Shown here: one piece after another, positions 41,900 through 52,438 of the stretch | Layout: each line of letters begins with the position of its first letter | Position numbering within the stretch: the first letter of the stretch is position 1 | NCBI GenBank assembly: GCA_036320915.1 | Contig: JAXBDG010000006.1 | Span: 1 to 64,000 of the forward strand | DNA: 64,000 nt | Direction of reading: 5' to 3' | Source: Linnemannia elongata | Taxonomy: Eukaryota > Mortierellomycota > Mortierellomycetes > Mortierellales > Mortierellaceae | Made by a program: the position numbers and the translations under genes | Notes under the pieces: generated by a model | Database searches by the model: none | What the model saw: only the letters and a program-made list of their open reading frames with translations | Told to the model about the DNA's origin: nothing

Positions 41900-42591
41900 T
41901 CAGTGCCATGCTTCAGAGCCATTGCGTGAAATCCACAGCCCGCGATGCCGCGCTCTTAGTAAACCACGTATACGTATGGATCCTGAAATAAGAGGAATCA
42001 CCCCATCGCCATCCACAAATGCATCGAGAAAGTTGGCAGTAGGTGCAAAAGCAAAGAACTTGTCCATCATGTTTTTTTCGTCAGCATAGAGGTCGCCTAA
42101 TTGGAAGGAAAGGGTAGAGTGTGAGACGAATGAGTACATAACGGGATTCAAGCAAAGAATGACGCGCCTACAGCAATTGTGCTTACCAGAGAGTGGTGTG
42201 CCTGGACGAGAACCATCGGAGAGATAGCCAGTGAATGGAGTAGAGGCGCGAGCAGGGACTGGTGTATCTGGAGCATTGACAAGGACTGCGCAATTGGATG
42301 TGTAGAATAAAGTGTTGGTTCAATGTAGTGCAATGACTAAGGTACGAGCAGATGTCAATGAAACAAACACGTCTGCATTACCTAGTGGAGCGCGCTGGAC
42401 GATGATGTGAATCGTATCCCCGGGCGCGCAGTGCCACAGACTTTGAAGAGCTTGGTAGTCGCCTTAAGCTGTTTTTTTTTATAGAGCTCCTTGTCAAGCA
42501 ACACAGGGAGGTTGTCATCACCATCGTCCGGAAGCGAGACGCGCCAGAGAGTGAGTTCAGCAGCAGCGACATCGTCAACGCGGGGAGCCAT
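41900..42591 (-). pseudogene. Crinkler-type (CRN) N-terminal protein, frameshifted
   Basis: Three exons (42382-42591, 42187-42285, 41900-42096) carry the family's ubiquitin-like header: ELTLWRVSLPDD, then a K/L-rich spacer, DTIHIIVQRAPL, then a Pro/Ser/Thr linker (STPFTGYLSDGSRPGTPLSG) and DKFFAFAPTANFLDAFVDG. Exon 1 needs a one-base shift between KVCGTARPG and DTIHIIV (an extra base in GCGCGCCCGGGG near 42425), so the frame is broken unless the sequence is wrong. The C-terminal effector domain is missing; the frame ends shortly after GSIRIRG. CRN proteins are modular effectors, common in Mortierella-like and Glomeromycotina fungi. The remains are probably inactive. Confidence 0.78.
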
Positions 42592-43020
42592 TTTTGTTCT
42601 TGAGGTCGTCAGTAGTGTCACTTGTGAAAGGAGAGAAAGAAGTGGTTAATACGAGCAAGTATATCGCGGAAGAGCACATCCTAATACCCCTAGGCTGGGC
42701 GATCTTCTCTCCAGTCAAGGCCTAGGGCGGTGATTCTACTCTGCTAAAGCGGATGGCAACCCCGGAGGTGACCTCAAACGGTGATCGCAGAGAGAATCGG
42801 ATTAGCAATGCTGTTTTAAGACTTGCCTGGGTGTAGGCGCTGATCGGAAGAGAGCACCCGAAGGCTCAAATTACTTCACCGAAGTATGTAATTGTAGCGC
42901 CTCCTAAACCACGTCTTGACCCCAAATTCTCAAATAGGAACACTTGCGCTCTTTGCCACCGCCCATCCATTCATCCAATGCAACTACACTCCCCTCTTCT
43001 CCCCCACTCACCCGACGACT
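42592..43020. other. Spacer in accessory island
   Basis: GC-richer than its surroundings. No gene is recognised. It probably holds the upstream regions of the two divergent genes on either side. Confidence 0.45.
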
Positions 43021-45300
43021 ATGAGCAAGGAAGCGGACAATCACAACGCGATTGATGCGTTCCGAGAGCGGCGAGTCAAGTTCTTGGGCGACCGGCAATG
43101 GACTTCGCTGTGGCATTGTGCCCAAAGCTTTTATGAAGAATTTGACTTCCAACATGCACAGGCAGCTCAGGACGCGTTCCGCAGGTCTCTGCGCGCGGTA
43201 GACTCAGAAACTCATCCATGGGTCTTAAATCACCTCCAAAAAGCAAAGGTACTATCAAGGACACGCAACACAATCGTGCGGAGAAAGAGTTCTTGCTGGA
43301 CAAGAAAAGGAAACGGGACAGGAGTTACAGAACAACGAACGAGCTTACTGGGATTCTCGGCAACACTCTGAGCAGACAGGCCATTTGGAAGAGCTTTCGC
43401 CTTCTTCAAGCTGGCAATGAAACGCTTGGCGAGGTAGTGATGGAAGAGATCAAGTCCAGCACACCATCTCTGCAAACTACAACAATCCGATCAGATGAAG
43501 AGCAAGAGGTAATAACTAACGATAATGACGCTAGGGCTCAGCAAGTGATAGCTTTATATCAACATCCCGCTTTCTTTTAAAAATTCCGCTGGGAGTGGGG
43601 ATGCGAAAACATGCTCGAGTTGGTAAGTCACTTTTCACTTTATGTTTGTTTGTTTTCGAGTCTGCTCTCCTATGCGTGCTCTAACGTTGAATTGTCATTA
43701 TGATGTAGATGGTAGCTTAGACAATGACAGGCAGGGGCAAGAGGACGGTAAGCGCTGACATATTAGCAAAAAAGTGAGCGAAGGCAGTGGGTATCTTTCT
43801 ATATGTTTTTGACCAACGCTTTACTTCCATTTCACGGTGGAGGACTTGCATGGACTGTAGGAAGATAACCAAGTCGATAAGTTTCACCCATTCTACTACA
43901 TCTTCCAAGCCCTCTTCGACATTGTAAGCCCACGTGTCATAAATGGTTGCTCATGTGATAAATGATTGATCATGCAACTAATGGCCTCCTATTTTTGCAT
44001 CCCTCCAGCACTATGGTCGCCAGATGACTACTCCTCGAGAACCCTCGAACCTTACGGCGCTGCAGCAAAAGCTGTTCCGATTCATTTTTCCTCGCCTGGT
44101 ACACTTTGAGAGCTTGCCCGCCTTATCCAAGAAGGACTTATAGTAAGTATTTAAGACTTTCATGCAAGAATGTCCCGGGATGAGTCCATCTCAAACCCAC
44201 GATTGCCTTTCGCTTCATTACAATGTAGTGTAACATCATCTATGATCGCCAACGTGGACATGACCGGAGCAAGACAATGTTTTTTGGCGACCAGTATCAC
44301 AAGCTGTGCGATCTGGTGGCAGACAACATCTTCTCGGTGCCCCAAGATTGGTTGATGGAAATTACCAGCGCTGTGTGCAAGTGTGCAAGGCGTGAGTGTG
44401 CCAAGGGGGGGCACCCGCAAGGCATGACTGTGATCAACTGAGGAGCTGGGCAACCTTGCTCAGGAAGAGCTGACGAATGGTGAGCTGATGAGCATGCGCT
44501 CAGTCCGCATCCTTCAGTTAATCAGACTCCTGTAAGTTCATACGATTATCCTTGTTTTAGTATTGGCACGCTCCTTAGCACTGCTGTTCTCACGCTTGAA
44601 TTCTTGCACTTGATAGGTCGAAGCTGTGTGAGCCCGAGATGGTGAAGCGGCCTAAGGAGACAGAGTCTGTCAAGATCTGGCATGAAGTTTTTGAAATTCT
44701 CTTTGACAAGACAAATGTCTCCGTTCAGACGTAAGTGCAAACTGGGCTTTCTGCTACGAGTCCAATGAACAAGTAGTATTCTGGCCTTTGGCGCTTACTG
44801 AGCTCACCCTCTATTTGTTCGTGTAGTGGCGAGTGTGGACTGACGGCAAGTAGGAAAGAGAGACATGCGAACGAGGTGGACCACGGCGGTGTTAGGACCA
44901 TAATCTCCCCAAGGAAAGTCGACTTCCTACTTAAGATATCAGTGGAAAAATCCCGCAAGTTAATGCACATAGACGTCGCCGACTATGAGCACAAGTCACC
45001 GTCCGCCGGGCGTGAGGACGTTGGCTTCCAGCTTCGCAAGTCTTAGCGTCACAATCAAGCCATCCTCTCCCGTCTTCCGGTGTTGCGAGAGATGCTTTTT
45101 CTCGACATATGTGGTACGAAAATGGATGTTTCCTTTCATGTTGCTGCTGAAAAGGCTTTCACGGGCTTTCTTCACACTTTTCACACTTTTCAATTTACTC
45201 GACGGGCAAGATAAGGTTCGAAGCTCAAGTGCTCAAGGTTGTCAAGATTACACAGGCTGACCCACAGTATCCGTTCGAGAGGAGGATCCAGTTTTGATGA
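43021..45300 (+). pseudogene. Broken multi-exon gene with possible PD-(D/E)XK nuclease-like segment
   Basis: Coding-like blocks follow one another on + in different frames with GT/AG sites between some of them: 43021-43250 (MSKEADNHNAIDAFRERR), 43240-43580 (EKEFLLDKKRKRDR), 44010-44140 (LTALQQKLFRFIFPRL), 44230-44400 (MFFGDQYHKLCDLV), 44620-44730 (ESVKIWHEVFEILFDK) and 44820-45290. The last block has PRKVDFLLKI followed by DVADYEHKS, a D...E-x-K arrangement that recalls restriction-endonuclease-like folds. A stop codon (TAG at 45044-45046) interrupts the reading just after QLRKS, and the first two blocks join only with a shift. The family as a whole looks like an expanded Mucoromycota gene family of unknown role. 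Probably dead. Confidence 0.55.
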
Positions 45301-45520
45301 TTGCTTGTCCATATGGGACTCTAGAGTTGTGGGTCTGGAGGGAGGTTTGGGATGTCGAAGGCTGTGAAGTGGGAGTAGGTCGCGTTGCGGAGGCTGTTGG
45401 CGGTGTAGGGTTTGTTTGTGGAGAGGTCAAGGTAGATGTGGGGTCCATAGAGACTATAGGATGTGGTGGCAGAGTTGGCTTGGGCGATTGTGGGGGAGTG
45501 GTTTTGGACAGCGGTTGTAA

Positions 45521-46134
45521 CTAAGAGGTCAGTGGGGAAGTAGGACGGTTGTAGTGTCGCGAGTCGTCGTCGTTGCTGATGGCGTTGTTGTTGTTGCTGT
45601 CGACGGGAGAGCGGGGTAAGAAGAGTTGAACAAAGGCCTGTGCGAAATCGATCATACCTCCACCATTGCTCTGGATGCCGATAATTAGATGAGTGATCCC
45701 GTTGTCATGGAAGTACTTGAAAGCTTGTCGGGTAGTCTCGAGTTCTTTGACTCTGCCTTCATATGATAAGACGATGACGACACTGACATGGGGTTTGCCT
45801 TTGAGTTGGTAGTAGATTCTTATGGCACTGGCGGCGACTTTGCGCACGTCGCGGCCTTTGGGAGTGATGGGTAGGTTTGCTTAGCTTTAGTTGAAAAGGA
45901 AGCTGTGGTAGGTTCGTTTCGAGGAGGATGCTTTTTGAAGGTTGGAGTGTCTTTGGGCGAGGACGTTAATTCAAAGCGCGTCTCTTGGGTGTCGCGTCAT
46001 TTCCAGAGGTGAAGGTGAAGGTGGAATGGTTGGGGCTGGAGCAGACGTTAGCGATATATGAAGCCGCATTGTCAAAGGCAACATTCTTCACGCCACTCAA
46101 AGGGATGATCCCCCAAGGGATGGTGACGCGAACC
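45521..46134 (-). pseudogene. Unrecognised gene or gene fragment
   Basis: Two coding-like blocks on the minus strand. About 46134-45955 reads VTIPWGIIPLSGVKNVAFDN; 45890-45521 reads PITPKGRDVRKVAASAI, VSVVIVLSYEGRVKEL and NGITHLIIGIQSNGG, the last two alternating in the way of beta strands and helices. A stop and a frame change lie between them, which an intron might explain. I recognise no family. It adjoins the nuclease-like and Crinkler remnants and may belong to the same accessory set. A minus-strand Pro/Thr-rich frame at 45248-45448 may be its tail. Confidence 0.4.
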
Positions 46135-47193
46135 AACTCCTCCTCTTCCCTATCCTTTTCCTCCGCCCCGGTCGTCGAATTTTACTTACACAGCGGAGCT
46201 TGTAGTCAACGGAGGGTAGTCTACGGGTTATTGGTTCAATGTAAAGAGATAGATGTTGCTTACCTGCTTGCCTTTGGTGACAGAGGAATAAAGGACTTTG
46301 GGTGGAACATGTTGTTTTTAAAAACGGGGTAAGGAAAGGCGATTTAAGTAGTGATTGTCTCACTTTTATAATCCTCAATGCTGGGTGATCAGTGACGAAA
46401 TAGATCTACCAACTGATGAGCTTGAGACGAAGAAAAATGTCGACAGACAATCCGGGTTACAAAAGAAACAAAAGAACCACAGTGCGTCTGTCAGGTTCGG
46501 TAGCCTGTAAATGGAAACGACATCACCCAGATGGGGCACGAGCATGGATTGGGGCGCACACTAATAACAACAGTAGTCTATTTCTGAGATATGGGCAAAT
46601 GCACTTGATCCCTTCTGTTTGCAAGAGCAGACCAGGTAAGTGAGACGAACGATGGAAGGAAGGAAGATCCTGTCTCCGATAAGAACAGCGACCTTTGTGA
46701 TGCTATGCTGCGCGCCCATAGGATACATCACATATCTGATCTAAGCGGGACAAACATTCCTTAGTGGCAGCCAGCCTACCTCTCACCTCGGCATTCGGAC
46801 ACGTTGCACAAATCACATCACTGGAAGGGCAAGAGTCACTTTAGGTATTAGTTGTTATTTTCCTGTTTTGACAATCGTACTGTAATTGTCAGCCTGCATG
46901 CAGAGTGCTGTTGCGCATGATAAAAGCATGTGTTGTTGCCTATCTACTTAGTCTATGTTTGAGGCATAGGGGCACGTTCATTTCGATTTCAATGCTTGTC
47001 CCAAAACTTAAAAAAAGAAATCGACTGACCGCAAGGTTGGGTAATACACTTTTCATTGGTTTTTTTCTTTGCTTTGTATTGGACGCATATAAAAAAACGA
47101 TAAAATTATTGCGAAAAGTGTTTTTATTTTATTTAAGCATCTAAGTAGTAAGGAATAATAACGCAAAAGAAGCAAAAAGGAAAGAAACAGAAA
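46135..47193. other. Spacer between accessory island and FIT gene
   Basis: No gene is recognised. A GTTTTTAAAAAC block occurs at about 46315, the same short palindrome as in the subtelomeric elements, but without other similarity to them. Confidence 0.45.
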
Positions 47194-48294
47194 TTACAGG
47201 ACGACGGCCTGGTCGGGCATGGAGGGGAAGGGAGTGACCTTGTAGAGAGTGACATAGGATCCGAACCAGAACAGGACGCCAAAGAACAATCCCGTCAGCT
47301 TCTCGGCCAGATGGTGGTAGTAGACACTGGTCATCAGCAACATCCACCACCAAAGACCCGTGAGGGCCAAGATGCCCCAGACAGCATACTTGGCAGTCCT
47401 ACGGTTCTGGAGCGCAGTCCATGCCTCGGGGACGTTGAGGAAAATAGAAAGTTCCTCCATCAGGAAGAGCCAAGCGTGGGTGAGGAGGAACATGTGGCCC
47501 GAGATATCAACTCCACCAGCCCAGTTTCCTCCTTGACGACGACAATGGTATTGGGACCAGTGACCGTCGATTGAGCAACTTCCTCCAGTCATCACAAAGA
47601 CGCGGTCAAAGAGTCCGGGTCCAAAGAACCATTGGGAAATGAGCCACCAATAAAGAGTTGCGAGACCCCAGCGGACGAGGGCCTTGACGATGACGTTGGA
47701 GGGGACTTGGGCGCTAGCGGTTGATCCTACGGGGGGCAGATTGGTTCCGACCATTGATCTTTGGTCTTGATCCAGGTGAGTTGAGGATCTTGTCCTTGTC
47801 CTTGACGATCCTGTTGTCTCGTTGATGTTGCTGTTGCTCGATTCGTCCTCCTGAGGCCGTACGACGGGAGTGGTATTGAAAGAGTTGTCCTGTTGATTCA
47901 TCAGAGCCTTGCCAAAGACGACGGCGATATAGACCAGAAAAGCGATCGACGTCCACCCCCAGCCATTCTTGACAAAGACCATATTCAGAATATTCCTCTT
48001 ATTGGAAAAGTATGAGGGCTGATCCCCGCCAATGTATCCAAAGAGCGATCCAAAGAGTAGCGTTACAGGAAAGATGAAGACGAGGTACTGGTGAGGGAGG
48101 AGGAAGGCCGAGAGTGGGGTTGGTGGAGGCCGAATATCGGCGGGGGTGTTGGCGAGGTCCTGGAGAGTTGCGTGTGTGAGTGTTGGGGAGAGATTGGGTG
48201 AGTCTGGGGCACGGTCTCTGGTTGATGGTGATGATGGTGCGAAGGGTGAGTCTGGAGCAAATGTCCTCCTCGGGTGTATTGATGGCTGGTCCAT
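47194..48294 (-). CDS. SCS3: FIT/Scs3 family ER membrane protein
   Basis: A 366-residue, single-exon multi-pass membrane protein of the fat-storage-inducing transmembrane family, which acts in the ER on lipid balance and lipid-droplet budding. Diagnostic motifs are GVDISGHMFLL (first active-site His) and TSVYYHHLAEKLTGLFFG (second His), matching the lipid-phosphate phosphatase-like pair known in FIT2. Membrane segments are visible at YLVFIFPVTLLFGSLFG, TSIAFLVYIAVVFG, LATLYWWLISQWF and farther on. A Ser/Asn/Arg-rich insert separates the second and third. I start at MDQPSIHPRR (48294): the longer frame upstream is low-complexity and has no membrane features. Whether it corresponds to Scs3 or its paralogue Yft2 is not resolved. 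Confidence 0.88.
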   Translation of the reverse strand: MDQPSIHPRRTFAPDSPFAPSSPSTRDRAPDSPNLSPTLTHATLQDLANTPADIRPPPTPLSAFLLPHQYLVFIFPVTLLFGSLFGYIGGDQPSYFSNKRNILNMVFVKNGWGWTSIAFLVYIAVVFGKALMNQQDNSFNTTPVVRPQEDESSNSNINETTGSSRTRTRSSTHLDQDQRSMVGTNLPPVGSTASAQVPSNVIVKALVRWGLATLYWWLISQWFFGPGLFDRVFVMTGGSCSIDGHWSQYHCRRQGGNWAGGVDISGHMFLLTHAWLFLMEELSIFLNVPEAWTALQNRRTAKYAVWGILALTGLWWWMLLMTSVYYHHLAEKLTGLFFGVLFWFGSYVTLYKVTPFPSMPDQAVVL

Positions 48295-49485
48295 TGCGAT
48301 TGTCCTTGTTGTTTCTTGGAGGTAATGGACTTGGTTTGTTGCTTGTTGGAGGAGTGGGGGTTGATGAGGAAAGAGAAGAGAAAAAAGAGAGAGAGGAAAA
48401 CGAAAGGAACAGGTAGCGTTTAAAGTGATATCAGAGTAAGAAGTAGAAGTGACTGGTGCGTCATCGGATGGTAACTTGAGCGTGGAAGTCAGAGACTGAC
48501 GGAAAATTTCAAAGACCAGGAGGAATTTCGACCAGGGAAGTGTCACGTGCATACAGGAAGGTATCCTAGGAGGATCTGCCAAGAGAGAAGGCGCTAGAAA
48601 CATGGATTTCCCTTTGTAAGCAAACACTTTACACAGGTGGAGGAAGATCTTGGCTGGGGGGTATGAAAATGTGATGGGTAGGATCGAGGGTCATCCCTCA
48701 TTGTTAGATTATATTGTTCGAACTAGAGTCAGTGAAGCGGCATGAAAGACATGCGGACAGCAGACAGATGTCCCACTTCTTTTATGTCTCTCCTCTCTTG
48801 TTATTCTGGCTTCGTGACACAAAAGCAATGTTGCACAAAAACAAAAAAAAACAATAATAAATGATCAATGAAGGACAACAATAACAACAACATCGACAAC
48901 AACAAACGAGGAGAGCCAGAAGCAAACTAGAAAAGGGACATCGAGTTTTCCTTCCTCTTTACTACTCAGCGGCATCGGTGCTTCCTTCGTTTTATTCATC
49001 CTCCCATAAAAAAAAATCCACAATAACGAAGTAGGCAAATCATGAACGAGAAAAAAAGGCCGATATTCATGAACCAAAAAATGGTTATCCACACGCTACT
49101 CATGTTGTTTCGCTTGGGCTGAAAGGAACAGAGAGCATAAAAGAAAAGGGCTCTCATGTTCATGTCGACCAAACGCAATAAACACAACTGTGTTTTTATG
49201 CTGACTGACTTTTTCAACTTTAGGAAGAATTGTATTTGTTCTCGACCCCTCAGGTCAACGCTCTCCGTAAGCACCCACCAGGACAACAAAGAAGACTCAA
49301 AATAAGTAAAAGAGGAGGTTTATTAGGAGTGATGAATGAAGGAGAGAGGAGAATGATCTTCTATATGAAAGAACGAAATAAAGAAAACGTCCAGCGTTCT
49401 TGTGGTATGTTATATTCAACTAATAGAAGGGGACCATGAAACATGACAGAACAAAGAGCCTGCCCAACAGGACTCAATTTAGTAT
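48295..49485. other. Intergenic region
   Basis: FIT promoter on the left, 3' flank of the GPI-protein gene on the right. AT-rich and A-run sequence, no gene recognised. Confidence 0.5.
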
Positions 49486-50061
49486 TTAAAAGGCAGCGGC
49501 CATGATGACGGCAACGGCAGCGGCAGCAACGGGGGCAACAACACCGGCCTTCAGGAAACCAGCTCCGCTACCGGTGGGCTTGGCGCCAGCAGGGGTGGTG
49601 GTGGGAATAACGGGAAGAGGGGCAACGGTCGACGTAGGAGCGACAGTGGCCGAGGAAGTAACAGGGATGCTGGAGATGAGGGTGGTGGTCGCGGCGGTGG
49701 GGAGAGGACCGGTGGGGACGGGACCCTCACCCTGGATGAGGAAGTAGGACGAGTACGAATCTCCAATACGGACACTATAGTAGCCAGACTTCAAGTTGGC
49801 GGGCAAGGTGGCAGCAAACTTGGTGGCACCGGGGGCACCGGTTCCCAAGGTAGCAACGACACGCTGGCTCTGGGGGTTGTCACCGGTGAGGAGGTCGATC
49901 TTGAGACCGGCAGTGGCAGCGGGAGGGTTGAGGTTCCACTTGATGGTGACTGCAGCACCGGCGCTCCACTTTGTGGTGGCGACGGGGGCGGTAGGGTAAG
50001 CCTGCTGAGCGAGGGCAACGCTGAGAAGAGTAGCAACAATGGCAAGGACGGAGAAACGCAT
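49486..50061 (-). CDS. Secreted GPI-anchored Ser/Thr-rich protein (Kre9/Knh1-like domain)
   Basis: A 191-residue protein. Signal peptide MRFSVLAIVATLLSVALAQ (cleavage about 18/19). A beta-sandwich follows with WSAGAAVTIKWNL...IDLLTG...VRIGDSYSSYFLIQG, the pattern of the Kre9/Knh1 or 'Ser-Thr-rich GPI membrane-anchor' family. Then comes a Thr/Ser/Pro stalk (about 120-165) and a hydrophobic C-terminus preceded by Gly/Ser, the signal for GPI attachment. Likely on the cell surface or in the wall. A relative lies at 51279-51845 on the same strand. I start at the signal peptide; the frame extends upstream without support. Confidence 0.85.
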   Translation of the reverse strand: MRFSVLAIVATLLSVALAQQAYPTAPVATTKWSAGAAVTIKWNLNPPAATAGLKIDLLTGDNPQSQRVVATLGTGAPGATKFAATLPANLKSGYYSVRIGDSYSSYFLIQGEGPVPTGPLPTAATTTLISSIPVTSSATVAPTSTVAPLPVIPTTTPAGAKPTGSGAGFLKAGVVAPVAAAAVAVIMAAAF

Positions 50062-51278
50062 GATAGGTATTGTATGGAGGATGTTGTTGTTAGGTGGGAG
50101 GGTTGAGTAGGAAGGTAGTGTAGTTGAGGGTGTTGATGGTGGTTGGCCTTTGGAAAGGGTATGGGGAGGGGGGAAATGCTTATTTTCTGGAGAGAAAAAA
50201 AGAAAAGAAAAGAAAAGGTGAGAAAGTGTCGGCAGCCAAACGATTGATATACTCGTGGAAGGTGATGGGGAACTGCATGCGGATGGCCGAAGAGAGCAAG
50301 ACGATGGCGTCAACAGCAAAAGAAGACAGGAAGACGATATTTGGCCACCAGAGACCAGACAGGTTCAGCTACAAGTCTGAAAAAGAGCAAAAGTTGTGCC
50401 CTGGAAAAAAGTGTGCCTGAGTTAGCATGCCACAGTGATAGACTGATGGGGATGGATGACACCAATAGACTTTTGTGCGGTTTGATTGGCCAACCGTCTC
50501 CATTACAACCGACAGGCCGCACACCACCCACCAATCGAAATAATGCTCTTAAGAAAAAAGCCCTCCCTTTCTGTACTGCTCTATTTCATACATACTCATT
50601 CGCATGACAGTAAGGAAAAGAGCGCTGTTGATTGTGGGTAACTTTGACAAGAAGACTGGGAGCACATTCTTACTCTCGTTCTAGAATTCAGCTACCAGTG
50701 GGGAAATGTCTTTGTCATCGTCGGTCAGGCCTCCTCTTTCGATTGCTAAAGCTATCATTTATTACATCTATTCATTCCTTTATAGTCGTTGATCGAAAAG
50801 CCATGCTATCTTACGCAAAACATTGCAATTTTCAAGGACGATATATATTGTCCAGACCTCACTCGTTCCTCATAGAATCAAAAGACGACATTTGTTCACT
50901 GCGATCGCAATTGTTATAGTCATCATTGACAGAACAGTAAAGATAAATGACACTCTTTGCCTTATTTCATTTCAGTTTTCATGGCATGTTGCGAATGAAA
51001 AAAAGGAGTGAGGGGCTCTCTCGGCTCTTGTTTACGTACCATCCACCCCTTTTCTTCCCAAGGAGTCGATAAGTGAATAAACAAGAGGTGGGCAAAAAGG
51101 AGGGTACAGTACCTGGACAAAAAATAAGTCACTACTGCAGACGGGCGGCGCATGATGAGTATTCAATTTCCAAAAGAGTGCATATGTGTTGATAATTTGC
51201 CTTTTTTTATTCCACAAAAAGAGGGCGAGTCGCTGTTTGTTTTTGCTGGTTGTTGGCGGTAATTGTCCTCCGTTGGGA
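50062..51278. other. Intergenic region between two GPI-protein genes
   Basis: No gene seen. Runs of AAAAGAAAAG lie at about 50197-50216. Confidence 0.5.
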
Positions 51279-51845
51279 TTACAGGGCAAGGGAAATGACA
51301 AACATGGCGAGGGTAGACCCGGCAAGAGCCAAAGGCGTCATGGACACCAATCCAGACGCAGCACTCGCAGGCTTGCCCGTCGTCGGCGATGGCACGGTTC
51401 CTGATGTGGTAGTCGGGTTTGTGGGCGTCCCAGAAGTAGTCGAAACAGCAGGAGGAGGAGAGGGACCAACAACACCCAGAATCGCAAACGACTCTGTCCG
51501 ATAAGGTCCTACTCCAATCTGATAATCTGAACCATTGACAATATCAGCGGGCAGGTCAAACGCAAACGATGAAGTCCCGCGACCGGACCGACCCAAGGCC
51601 TTGACCTCTGTTGTGGTGTTAGCAAGAACGTCGCCCTTGCGGAGTGTGATATCGAAGCCGAGGTTGGTGAAGGGTCCATCGGCGAGAAGAAACTTCCATT
51701 CGACGGTAACGGGGGTCCCTGCCTTCCAAATGGTAGTTGAGTTGGGGTTGAAGACTGAGACTTCTTCTGAGGGTGGAACGGATTGGGCGGTGGTGAATGC
51801 TACCGCCAGTGTTGAGGCGAGGAGTGAGAATCTTATAAAGTACAT
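51279..51845 (-). CDS. Second GPI-anchored Kre9/Knh1-like protein
   Basis: A 188-residue protein. Signal peptide MYFIRFSLLASTLAVAFTTAQ. The domain has FNPNSTTIWKAGTPVTVEWKF, FDITLRKGD and YQIGVGPYRTESFAILG, aligned in plan with the protein at 49486 although sequences differ. It has N-glycosylation sites (NST, NTT, NGS), a Thr/Pro/Ser stalk, and a C-terminal hydrophobic stretch (LALAGSTLAMFVISLAL) for GPI attachment. A TATA box lies about 140 bp upstream. With its neighbour it forms a tandem pair of diverged paralogues. Confidence 0.84.
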   Translation of the reverse strand: MYFIRFSLLASTLAVAFTTAQSVPPSEEVSVFNPNSTTIWKAGTPVTVEWKFLLADGPFTNLGFDITLRKGDVLANTTTEVKALGRSGRGTSSFAFDLPADIVNGSDYQIGVGPYRTESFAILGVVGPSPPPAVSTTSGTPTNPTTTSGTVPSPTTGKPASAASGLVSMTPLALAGSTLAMFVISLAL

Positions 51846-52438
51846 TGGAAGTAAGAGTACGTGTGTTTATGTGGACAAGATGAAGAGAGGGAGAGAAGAG
51901 GAGGTGAGAAGTGTGGGAAGGGTCGTATGATTGAAGGGAACTGGTGTGAAAAATAATTCGTGGACGAGTGGGCGTCTGCCGCCTTTATATTGTGCTGCAG
52001 ATGCGAGACCCTGACAGTTGAAGGGACAAAAACCAAAAGAAGGTTAGGGGCGGGAAGTGAGTTAGACCTCTAGACAGACCGTGGGTAGAACGAGGCACTT
52101 TCACTTGCTTGACCGTGGTTGGTTTTATGTGCCAGTTTTATTCTTTAGTGTCAAGTCTATCAAAGGGCCAGAACATTTGAGAGCAAAAATGGGACAGCGA
52201 GATGAGGTCAAAGGGTACCTTGAGCACAAGGCATATTTGGAAACTGCATGTTTGTTAGTGGATCAACAACGGCCATCGGCGATGCTGCTAAATTGTTAGA
52301 ATAGAAAAGAGCGATACGCGACAACAAAAGCAAACAAAACTATCAATGGCAAAGGAATGAAGAAAGGTCTATGATGATGGTTGTGTTTTGTATTTCTTGA
52401 ATGATGGAACAGTATATATAAACAAATGCTCTAGATGT
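51846..52438. other. Intergenic region
   Basis: Promoter of the GPI-protein gene and 3' flank of COX11. No gene seen. Confidence 0.5.
51983..51989 (-). promoter_or_regulatory. TATA box of GPI-protein gene
   Basis: TATAAAG on the minus strand, about 138-144 bases before the start codon at 51845. Confidence 0.5.

Noticed and set aside
46310..46322. A GTTTTTAAAAAC block as evidence of an element copy
   Set aside because: No terminal repeat or gene similarity surrounds it. A 12-base AT palindrome can occur by chance.
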